Both the position numbers and the translations under genes were made by a program. The notes under the pieces were generated by a model, which saw nothing but the letters and a program-made list of their open reading frames with translations, had not been told where the DNA came from and ran no database searches. From positions 4,101,346-4,152,346 of the forward strand of contig NZ_JXDL01000001.1 in NCBI RefSeq assembly GCF_001590795.1: a stretch of DNA of 51,001 nucleotides, written 5' to 3'. The stretch is from Bradyrhizobium sp. AT1 (GTDB taxonomy: Bacteria; Pseudomonadota; Alphaproteobacteria; Rhizobiales; Xanthobacteraceae). The stretch's first letter is position 1; the number at the start of each line of letters is the position of its first letter. Below are positions 34,257 through 40,730 of this stretch, piece after piece.

Positions 34257-35753
34257 TCAAGCCGTCTTGATCCAGACGGCCTTCACGTTGAGATATTCCT
34301 CGACATGCTGCTTGCCGGACTCGCGGCCGTAGCCGCTCATTTTGTAGCCGCCGAACGGCACGGCCGGGTCCATCGCCTGGTAGCAGTTCACCCACACCGA
34401 GCCGGCGCGCAGGCGCTTCGCGACCGCATGGGCCTTGGTGACGTCGCGCGTCCACAAGCCCGAGCCAAGACCGAAGGTGGTGTTGTTGGCGCGCTTGACC
34501 AGCTCGTCCATGTCCTTGAACGCGATCGCGGAGATGACCGGGCCAAAGATCTCCTCCTGCGCGATGCGCATGTTGTCCTGGACACCCGCGAACACCGTCG
34601 GCGAGACGAAGAAGCCCTTCGACAATGCGCCCTCGGTGACGCGGCCGCCGCCGGCGAGCGCGCGTGCGCCTTCCTTCTGGCCGATGTCGAGATAGCCGGT
34701 GACGCGTTCGAGCTGCTGCTCGGACACCAGCGGGCCGATCTGCACGTTGGGATCGAGGCCGTTGCCGACCTGCAGCTTCTTGCCGAACTCGGCGACGCGG
34801 CCGACGAACTCCTCATAAATCGCCTGCTCGACGAACAGCCGCGTGCCGGCGCTGCAGATCTGTCCGGAATTGGCGAACACCGCCATCGCGGCGCCCGGCA
34901 CGGCGGCGTCGAGATCGGCATCGGCGAACACGATGTCCGGCGACTTGCCGCCGAGCTCGAGCGAGACACGCTTGAGGTTGCCGGCCGAAGCGCGGATGAT
35001 CGACTGGCCCGTGACATGCGAGCCCGTGAAGGCGACCTTGTCGACGTCGGGATGCGAGGCGAGCGCGGCGCCCGCGGTCTCGCCATAGCCGGGCACGACG
35101 TTGACGACGCCCGGGGGAATGCCGGCTTCCATCGCGAGCTCAGCGATGCGCAGCGAGGTCAGCGGCGCCTCTTCGGCGGGCTTGAGCACCACGGTGCAAC
35201 CGGTCGCGATCGCCGGGCCGATCTTCCAGATCGTCGCGGTGAGCGGACCGTTCCAGGGAATGATGGCACCGACGACGCCGATCGGCTCCTTCAGCGTGTA
35301 GGAGAAGATTTCGCCGGGCAGCGAGTTCTCGATGGTCTCGCCGTGGATCGCGGTGGTCTGGCCGGCATAATAGCGCAGCATGCCGACCGCGCGCAGGCGA
35401 TAGGCGCGGGTGCGGCTGAGCGGCGCACCCATATCCATCGTATCGAGCTGCGACAATTCGTCGAAATTCTTCTCGACGAGGTCGGCGAGCTTGAGCAGCA
35501 GGTTCTGCCGTTCGAACGGCTTGACCTTGCTCCAGGGACCTTCGAAGGCGCGGCGGGCGGCGGCGACCGCACGGTCGATGTCTTCCTTGTCGCCCTCGGC
35601 AACGGTCGCGAGCAGTTCACCCGTCGCGGGATTGTGGGTCTCGAAGCGCTTGCCTGAGGCCGCATCGACCCACTTCCCGTCGATCAGCATCTGCTTGTAG
35701 GACCCGTTCGCGAACGGATGGCGCGTGATCGGAATAGCCTGCGACACAGCCAT
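34257..35753 (-). CDS. NAD(P)-dependent aldehyde dehydrogenase
   Basis: This 498-residue ALDH superfamily enzyme has the catalytic nucleophile Cys300 in NSGQICSAGTR, the general base Glu266 in VSLELGGKSPDIVF, the oxyanion Asn in IIPWNGPLTATIWKIGPA, and FTGSHVTGQ of the nucleotide-binding fold. The length and cysteine position match class 1/2 ALDHs. I use the ATG giving MAVSQAI, behind AGGGAG; the frame continues 47 codons upstream without ALDH similarity. It is divergent from an SDR gene with a 183-base intergenic region. Aldehyde specificity cannot be read. Confidence 0.92.
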   Translation of the reverse strand: MAVSQAIPITRHPFANGSYKQMLIDGKWVDAASGKRFETHNPATGELLATVAEGDKEDIDRAVAAARRAFEGPWSKVKPFERQNLLLKLADLVEKNFDELSQLDTMDMGAPLSRTRAYRLRAVGMLRYYAGQTTAIHGETIENSLPGEIFSYTLKEPIGVVGAIIPWNGPLTATIWKIGPAIATGCTVVLKPAEEAPLTSLRIAELAMEAGIPPGVVNVVPGYGETAGAALASHPDVDKVAFTGSHVTGQSIIRASAGNLKRVSLELGGKSPDIVFADADLDAAVPGAAMAVFANSGQICSAGTRLFVEQAIYEEFVGRVAEFGKKLQVGNGLDPNVQIGPLVSEQQLERVTGYLDIGQKEGARALAGGGRVTEGALSKGFFVSPTVFAGVQDNMRIAQEEIFGPVISAIAFKDMDELVKRANNTTFGLGSGLWTRDVTKAHAVAKRLRAGSVWVNCYQAMDPAVPFGGYKMSGYGRESGKQHVEEYLNVKAVWIKTA

Positions 35754-35936
35754 GGCTGCACTCCCTGTCAGGTGATTGATTGGTTCGATCTGGGCGGGAT
35801 CGTTAGGTCGTGGAGAATACAGCGCTGCCCGAGGAGCGTAAAGGCAGCGTGGAACGAAGACCTCCCATGCCGACTTGTGCAGGGTCGCACGCATGCCATG
35901 TTATAGCTCGACCGCGCCCTCCCCGGAGACCTTGCC

Positions 35937-36782
35937 ATGCCACATGCCGCCATCGTGAAAGACAATGTTGCCGTGATCACCGGTGGCGCATCCGGCATTG
36001 GATTTGCCGCGGCCATGGCCTTCGCACGCGCAGGCATGAAGGTGTGTATCGCTGACGTCGACGAGGCTCGACTGACCGAGGCAGCGACAAAACTGTCATC
36101 CGTCACGCCTGCCGCAAACGTGATGTCCTTCGCCGTCGATGTCGCCAGAGCGGAGAGCGTGAAGGAACTGGAGCGCGCCGTGGGCGCGCATTTCGGCGGA
36201 ACCGACATCCTCATGAACAATGCCGGCATCCAGCCAGGCAGCACATTGTTCGACGAACCCGACAATTGGCAGCGCATCATCGCCGTCAACATGTGGGGCA
36301 TCATCAACGGCTCGCGAATCTTCGCGCCCGGCATGATCGCGCGCGGCAAATGCGGCCTCATCATCAACACCGGCTCGAAGCAGGGCATCACCACGCCACC
36401 CGGCGACCCCGCCTACAATGTCTCCAAGGCCGGTGTGAAGGCTTTTACCGAGGCGCTCCAGCACGAGTTACGCAACGCAAAGGACTGCCACGTCACGGCG
36501 CACCTGCTGATCCCCGGCTTCGTCTTCACCGGGCTCACCGCGAAGGGCCGCACCGAAAAACCCGCCGGCGCCTGGACGCCGGAGCAGACGGTCGATTTCA
36601 TGCTGGCGCGGCTGGAAACCGGCGATTTCTACATCCTGTGCCCGGACAATGACGTGCCACGCGCGCTCGACGAGAAGCGCATGGAATGGGCCGCCGGCGA
36701 CGTCATCGAGAACCGCCCGCCGCTGTCGCGCTGGCATCCGGATTATGCGGATGCGTTCAAGAGGTTCGTGGAGGGGAAGTGA
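35937..36782 (+). CDS. SDR family NAD(P)-dependent oxidoreductase
   Basis: This 281-residue classical short-chain dehydrogenase has the cofactor loop TGGASGIG (15-22), NNAG near residue 93, catalytic Ser147 in NTGSKQG, and Tyr160-x-x-x-Lys164 in AYNVSKAG. Asp in CIADVDE suggests NAD(H) preference. The C-terminal extension (ALDEKRMEWAAGDVIENRPPLSRWHP) is longer than in the minimal SDR and resembles the end of a rhizobial subgroup of unknown substrate. GGAGA precedes the ATG. It is divergent from the ALDH gene, so the pair may be co-regulated. Confidence 0.9.
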   Translation: MPHAAIVKDNVAVITGGASGIGFAAAMAFARAGMKVCIADVDEARLTEAATKLSSVTPAANVMSFAVDVARAESVKELERAVGAHFGGTDILMNNAGIQPGSTLFDEPDNWQRIIAVNMWGIINGSRIFAPGMIARGKCGLIINTGSKQGITTPPGDPAYNVSKAGVKAFTEALQHELRNAKDCHVTAHLLIPGFVFTGLTAKGRTEKPAGAWTPEQTVDFMLARLETGDFYILCPDNDVPRALDEKRMEWAAGDVIENRPPLSRWHPDYADAFKRFVEGK

Positions 36783-36790
36783 CGCTTTTC

Positions 36791-36812
36791 CTTCTCCCCC
36801 TTGTGGGAGAGG
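36791..36812. terminator. Hairpin between convergent SDR and zinc-ribbon genes
   Basis: CTTCTCCC (36791-36798) pairs with GGGAGAGG (36805-36812) through an 8-bp stem with one wobble. It is a degenerate form of the CTCTCCC/GGGAGAG hairpin at 2470-2495 and lies in the 43-base gap between convergent genes. Confidence 0.45.
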
Positions 36813-36825
36813 AAGAGAAGACGCC

Positions 36826-37032
36826 CTACAGCGTCTCTTGCTGGTGTCCGCAATTCTTGCACGCGAACTTGACCCGGGTCTGGCCTTTCTCCGCCTGCAC
36901 CCGGTTCGGCGCGCCGCACTTGCCGCAGACGGCTTCGATGCGGGTCGCGCCCTGCTTGACGACGATGGTCTTCTTTTCCATCGATTCGCGGATCAGGCGC
37001 TCGGCCTCTTCACGCAGCGATTGTTTCGACAA
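36826..37032 (-). CDS. Small zinc-ribbon protein
   Basis: This 68-residue protein has a charged N-terminal helix (SKQSLREEAERLIRESMEKK) and a zinc ribbon with two CxxC knuckles, CGKCGAP and CKNCGHQ, 22 residues apart. I take a TTG start preceded by GGAG, which removes an implausible Arg-rich lead (a longer frame begins 14 codons upstream). Function unknown; the size and single ribbon fit a nucleic-acid or protein-binding adaptor. It is the most downstream of the minus-strand genes before the SDR gene. Confidence 0.7.
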   Translation of the reverse strand: MSKQSLREEAERLIRESMEKKTIVVKQGATRIEAVCGKCGAPNRVQAEKGQTRVKFACKNCGHQQETL

Positions 37033-37209
37033 AGCTCGTCTCCGCCTCTGAAAAGCGCGAGAGCCATATCCCACCTGCAGCCGAAGTACAATGCGTGATG
37101 CGGATCACGACCATCAGGACGTCGTTCCGGATGGTTGCGGATGCGAGAGCCGCGGCGCGTGTTCCTTCGCGGCTCCCTGCTTTCGTACGGATCGGATCAA
37201 GGCGCTTTT

Positions 37210-37485
37210 TCAGGCGGCCTTGGACACCTCCATCAAAAGCCGCTCGGCCTTCGCGTCCTCGATGCGGTTCACCAGCCGGCTGCTCTCGTGATTGTCACGC
37301 ACGGTCTTGGTCAGGGTGATGCAGGTCTGGATCAGCATGACGATACCCATGGTGAGATAGCCTTTCATCCAGAAGTCGATCGGCAGGAAGAAGACGCCGA
37401 TGGCGACGAGGAATGCGGAGGCTGCAAAGGACGCGTAAGTGAAGGTCACCCAGGCGCTGCTGTGGGGCTGGCCGTTCTGGTTCAT
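37210..37485 (-). CDS. YiaAB two-helix membrane protein
   Basis: This 91-residue inner-membrane protein has two hydrophobic helices (about residues 13-33 and 39-58) containing FTYASFAASAFLVAIGVFFLP and YLTMGIVMLIQTCITLTKTVRD, the pattern of the YiaA/YiaB two-helix domain. A short charged cytoplasmic tail follows. AGGAG precedes the ATG. It starts 40 bases after the pspA-like gene and is probably co-transcribed with it, giving a small envelope-stress unit under the TetR regulator. Molecular function is unknown. Confidence 0.85.
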   Translation of the reverse strand: MNQNGQPHSSAWVTFTYASFAASAFLVAIGVFFLPIDFWMKGYLTMGIVMLIQTCITLTKTVRDNHESSRLVNRIEDAKAERLLMEVSKAA

Positions 37486-37525
37486 GATGGTCTCCTGTTG
37501 GTGCGATGATGATGGGGGGATGAGG

Positions 37526-38221
37526 TCAGGCGGTCGGCGATTGCTTGAATTTCAACCGCGCCAATACGTCGTCCGCGGTCGTCTTCAGACGCGGACCAAA
37601 GCCCTGCTCGGCGAGTCTCTCGGCGGTAGCGAGGGGACCCGTGGCCACATCGAGCTCGACCAGCGCATCGTCGGCAGCCTGGGCTTCCATCTGCCGATCG
37701 CGCAGACGCCGCAAAGTGCCCTCCGCCTCCGGCAACGTGGATTCGTAAGGACGTGCGGCCTCGATGCCGCTGCGGCGAAGCGAGCGCACCGCCTCCGAGG
37801 CACGGGCGAGACGGCGGCCGCGATCGAGCTCGGTGATGCGGGCCTGCGCGGTTGCAACGTGCCGCTTCAGCCGGGCGATCTCGGTTGCGAACAGGGCGCG
37901 AGCCGTCATCGCCGCATCGCGGTCGGCCTCAAGGCCCGCGATGGCTTCGGCGGCGTCCCTGGCGAGATCCTCACGGCCGCCATCGAGCGCCGCAACCGCG
38001 CGGGTCTCGAGATCGGCAATGCGGGCGACGGTGGCCTCCAGCTTGCGGCCCTCCTGCTGGTCCTGCGCGATCGCCAGCGCCAGCGTCCGCTTGCTGCGCT
38101 CGACGGCCGCGGCCGCATCGCGCATCTGCTGGTCGAGAATGAGGAGGGCCGTCCGGTCCTCCAGCTCCTCGCCGGCGGCGGCCACGCTGCCGCGGAAAAG
38201 TGTCACGACGGTCTTGAACAT
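37526..38221 (-). CDS. PspA/IM30 family envelope-stress protein
   Basis: This 231-residue protein is almost entirely predicted coiled-coil helix, beginning MFKTVVTLFRGSVAAAGEEL, an amphipathic membrane-binding helix, followed by Ala/Glu/Arg-rich heptads through about residue 190. This is the architecture of PspA/IM30/Vipp1 (ESCRT-III-like) proteins, which bind and stabilise stressed membranes. The length fits (PspA about 220). I use the ATG behind GGGAG; the frame continues 27 codons upstream through the operator region. There is no pspF or pspBC nearby; instead a TetR gene is divergent. Confidence 0.85.
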   Translation of the reverse strand: MFKTVVTLFRGSVAAAGEELEDRTALLILDQQMRDAAAAVERSKRTLALAIAQDQQEGRKLEATVARIADLETRAVAALDGGREDLARDAAEAIAGLEADRDAAMTARALFATEIARLKRHVATAQARITELDRGRRLARASEAVRSLRRSGIEAARPYESTLPEAEGTLRRLRDRQMEAQAADDALVELDVATGPLATAERLAEQGFGPRLKTTADDVLARLKFKQSPTA

Positions 38222-38236
38222 CTTCAGCTCCCTGTT

Positions 38237-38310
38237 ATGAGCGTTGCTCACAAGCCGTTTGTAGCAGCAAACTTGAACATCGTTCAAGGATATTTTGAGC
38301 AATGCTCAAA
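38237..38310. promoter_or_regulatory. Three-copy TetR-type operator and putative pspA promoter
   Basis: Three palindromes of the form TTGARC-N3-GYTCAA occur: ATGAGCGTTGCTCAC (38237-38251), TTGAACATCGTTCAA (38273-38287) and TTGAGCAATGCTCAA (38295-38309). Centres are 36 and 22 bases apart. On the minus strand TTGAAC (38287-38282) and TACAAA (38263-38258) form a -35/-10-like pair with an 18-base spacer, so the middle site covers the -35 of the pspA-like gene. Binding by the adjacent TetR protein is inferred. Confidence 0.7.
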
Positions 38311-38324
38311 GAATTTTGCAATTG

Positions 38325-38933
38325 ATGTCTAAGGCCTTGGAACGACGAGAAAAACTTCGATCCGCCCTGATCCTGGCGGCGGAGCGGATGATCGCCGATC
38401 GCGGATTGTCGGGCCTGAAAACCCGCGATCTCGCCCGCGAGATCGGCTGCGCCAACGGCGCGGTCTACAATCTCGTGGCCGACATGGACGAGCTGATCCT
38501 GCGTGTGGGTTCGCGCACGTTACTCCGGCTCGACGAGGTGCTCAGCGCAGCGGTCAGCGCAGGCGAGCCATCACCGCAGGAAAGCCTGGTCCGCATCGCC
38601 CTCGCCTATTGCGATTTCGCCGCGGAGAATCTCCAACTCTGGCGCGCGCTGTTCGAGCATCGCATGGAGGCAGACAAGGCCGTCCCCGACTGGTCCGTCG
38701 CAGACCAGATGCAGCTGTTCCGCCACATCTACCAGCCGCTGGCCGCACTGTTTCCGAAGCGAAGCCCCGAGGAGCTCGGCATCACCGCGCGCAGCCTGTT
38801 CTCGGCCGTGCATGGCATGGTGGCACTGGGACTGGAGCAGAAGCTGGTTGCCGTGCCGCTGCCGGCGCTACGCAGGGAGATCGCGGACCTGGTGCGCGCG
38901 ATGATCGACGGATTGATCGCACGCCAGCGGTAG
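38325..38933 (+). CDS. TetR/AcrR family transcriptional regulator
   Basis: This 202-residue TetR protein has the N-terminal HTH (LILAAERMIADRGLSGLKTR, then DLAREIGCANGAVYNLVADMDELILRV) and a C-terminal ligand domain with the AVHGMVALGLEQKL helix typical of the WHG-type (TetR_C_33-like) subgroup. I use the ATG giving MSKALERR; a TTG-initiated extension would begin inside the operator. The Shine-Dalgarno is weak. It is divergent from the pspA/yiaAB-like genes and most likely represses both itself and them. Confidence 0.92.
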   Translation: MSKALERREKLRSALILAAERMIADRGLSGLKTRDLAREIGCANGAVYNLVADMDELILRVGSRTLLRLDEVLSAAVSAGEPSPQESLVRIALAYCDFAAENLQLWRALFEHRMEADKAVPDWSVADQMQLFRHIYQPLAALFPKRSPEELGITARSLFSAVHGMVALGLEQKLVAVPLPALRREIADLVRAMIDGLIARQR

Positions 38934-38997
38934 CCATCTCCGGCGGAATCCAACCGCCCCGCGCGTAGCGGCGCGCGGAGCAATCACATCGTAAGTC

Positions 38998-39675
38998 TCA
39001 AGCCGCCTTGCCGGCGCTTAGACGATCCAGCACCGGCATAAGCTCCGACGGATCAGGACGGTGCGTGTAGTCCGGATTCACCTCCGCATAGGCGATGATT
39101 CCGTCGCGGCCTATGACGTAACGCGCCGGCATCGGCAGCACCCAGGCCGGATCGTCGTTGAACGTCGGCAGATCGTTCTTGAAGGACTGGTAGAGCGCGA
39201 CGAGCTCCTGCGGCAGCGCGAAACGGATGCCGAAGGCCTCGGCAACCGCGCTCCTGACGTCGCTCAGGATGGGGAAGGACAGCTTGTTGTCGCGCTCCGA
39301 TTTCCGGCTGTTCGGCGCGGTCTGCGGTGAGATCGCAACGAGGCTGGCACCGCGGGCGACGATCTCCGGCAGCGCTTCCTGGAGCGCCTGGAGCTCGAGA
39401 TTGCAATAGGGGCACCAAACGCCGCGATAGAACGACACGACCAGCGGTCCCCTGGCGAGCAGCTCACGCAAGGCGACCTGCCTGCCCTCGGGGTCTTTCA
39501 GGGTGAATTCCGGCGCGGCGTCACCGGCCCTCTTCGCCCGCTGTGCCTGACCGCTCGCGATCAGCTCGGCGGTGGCGCGGTGCATGATGTCGAGCACCTC
39601 CCGGCTGGGCTTGAGCGGCAGGCGGCCGCCTTCGAAATCGGCTTTGAAGGCATCGAGCTTGTCTTGCAGGGCCAT
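38998..39675 (-). CDS. Peroxiredoxin-like AhpC/TSA family protein
   Basis: This 225-residue thioredoxin-fold protein has VVSFYRGVWCPYCNLELQALQ, with Cys88-Pro-Tyr-Cys91 at the peroxidatic position, then SPQTAPNSRKSERDNKLSFPILSD and PARYVIGRDGIIAYAEVNPDYTHR. The CxxC form is that of the 'peroxiredoxin-like' AhpC/TSA subgroup rather than classical two-Cys AhpC. An N-terminal 50-residue helical extension precedes the fold. GGAG precedes the ATG. It is divergent from a LysR gene; palindromes lie between them. It probably reduces peroxides using thioredoxin or glutathione. Confidence 0.9.
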   Translation of the reverse strand: MALQDKLDAFKADFEGGRLPLKPSREVLDIMHRATAELIASGQAQRAKRAGDAAPEFTLKDPEGRQVALRELLARGPLVVSFYRGVWCPYCNLELQALQEALPEIVARGASLVAISPQTAPNSRKSERDNKLSFPILSDVRSAVAEAFGIRFALPQELVALYQSFKNDLPTFNDDPAWVLPMPARYVIGRDGIIAYAEVNPDYTHRPDPSELMPVLDRLSAGKAA

Positions 39676-39718
39676 GGCGAAACTCCGTCGATTGCTGTTG
39701 GCCCGGCCTATCTGGATC

Positions 39719-39775
39719 ATTTGGAAGCCGAGGGGTATACCGCTCGGCCGGAGAAGATTTATTTGGAATCCAAAT
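39719..39775. promoter_or_regulatory. Palindromes in the peroxiredoxin / LysR divergent promoter
   Basis: A 22-base near-perfect palindrome (39727-39748, centre GGTATACC, one mismatched pair) and a perfect 15-base palindrome ATTTGGAATCCAAAT (39761-39775) lie in the 98-base gap. The second contains a T-N11-A LysR motif and covers the first two bases of the LysR start codon. ATTTGGAA is also present at 39719-39726, 42 bases (four turns) before the second copy. Likely an autoregulatory LysR operator. Confidence 0.6.
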
Positions 39776-40655
39776 GAGCGACCGGCTTCAGGAAATGACG
39801 GTGTTCGTGCGGGCCGCCGAATGCGGCAGCTTTTCCAGGGCGGCCCGTGAGCTCGGCCTGTCGCAGCCCTCGGTATCCCGCATTATCGGCGAGCTGGAGG
39901 CGCGGCTCGACGTCAAGCTGCTGCTGCGGACCACGCGCCGCATCACCGTGACCGACGCTGGGGCACTCTTCCTCGCGCGCGCACGTGAGGTCCTCGCCGA
40001 CATCGAGGACGCGGAGGACGCCGCACGCGGCATCGATTCGTTGCGCGGAACCATCCGCATCGCCATGCCCATCATGTACGGCATGCGGCAAATCATTCCG
40101 CATCTGCCGAAATTCCTGGCGATGCATCCGATGCTGCACGTCGAGCTGTCGGTGGTCGACGAACGGCAGAATCTCGTGGCCGAAGGCGCCGATCTTGCCA
40201 TCCGCCTCGGCGAGCTCGACGATTCCGCTTTCGGCGCACGCAAGCTCGAAACCTTGCAGCGCCTCCTGGTGGCGTCCCCGTCCTATCTCGCCGCCCGCGG
40301 CACGCCGAAAACGCCGGCCGATCTCGCTTCACATGATTGCATCTTCGGGCCCGGTCATTCCGGCCGGGCGAGTTGGGTGTTCACGCGCAACGGCGCGGAA
40401 ACGTCGGTGGACGTGCGCGGCCGTATCCATACCGATTCAGGTCCGGGCGTATTCGCCTGTGCCCTGGCGGGCCTCGGCATTTCGATGGCAACGTCCGTGA
40501 TGGCCGCGCCCGAAATCAAATCGGGTGCGCTCGTTCCACTGTTGAAAGGCTACAAGGCCTCGCCCCTCGCCGTGCACGCCGTCTTCCCGGGCGGCCCGCG
40601 TCCCTCGACCAAGATACGGGCACTGGTCGATTTCCTCGCGGAGGAACTGAGATAG
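39774..40655 (+). CDS. LysR family transcriptional regulator
   Basis: This 293-residue LysR protein has an HTH (RLQEMTVFVRAAECGSFSRA, then ARELGLSQPSVSRIIGELEARL) and an inducer domain with GTIRIAMPIMYG, EGADLAIRLGEL and VFPGGPRPSTKIRALVDFLAEEL, the common CrgA-like end. It is not OxyR: the paired redox cysteines are missing. No Shine-Dalgarno lies close to the ATG, which overlaps a palindrome, so its translation or transcription is probably autoregulated. An alternative start giving MTVFVR, 21 bases downstream, is less likely. It presumably controls the divergent peroxiredoxin-like gene. Confidence 0.92.
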   Translation: MSDRLQEMTVFVRAAECGSFSRAARELGLSQPSVSRIIGELEARLDVKLLLRTTRRITVTDAGALFLARAREVLADIEDAEDAARGIDSLRGTIRIAMPIMYGMRQIIPHLPKFLAMHPMLHVELSVVDERQNLVAEGADLAIRLGELDDSAFGARKLETLQRLLVASPSYLAARGTPKTPADLASHDCIFGPGHSGRASWVFTRNGAETSVDVRGRIHTDSGPGVFACALAGLGISMATSVMAAPEIKSGALVPLLKGYKASPLAVHAVFPGGPRPSTKIRALVDFLAEELR

Positions 40656-40679
40656 TTGCGGCATCTCGAAGCGCGCTGA

Positions 40680-40695
40680 TGGCACACGCCTTGCC
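40680..40695 (+). promoter_or_regulatory. Sigma-54 (RpoN)-type -24/-12 promoter
   Basis: TGGCACACGCCTTGCC matches the RpoN consensus TGGCAC-N5-TTGC exactly in both boxes, with GG (40681-40682) and GC (40693-40694) in the required spacing. Start of transcription would be near 40706, giving a 25-base leader that contains AGGGGA before the ATG at 40731. No enhancer-binding site was recognised upstream. Confidence 0.72.
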
Positions 40696-40730
40696 TCTCG
40701 ATCCCGGGACAACTCTCTCAGGGGACAGCG

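Noticed and set aside
35884..35900. A second sigma-54-like promoter ahead of the SDR gene
   Set aside because: GG and GC have the right spacing, but the conserved TGGCAC and TTGC contexts are missing.
39774..40655. OxyR identity for the LysR protein next to the peroxiredoxin gene
   Set aside because: The paired redox cysteines and their surrounding motif are absent; the C-terminal domain resembles the CrgA-like group.
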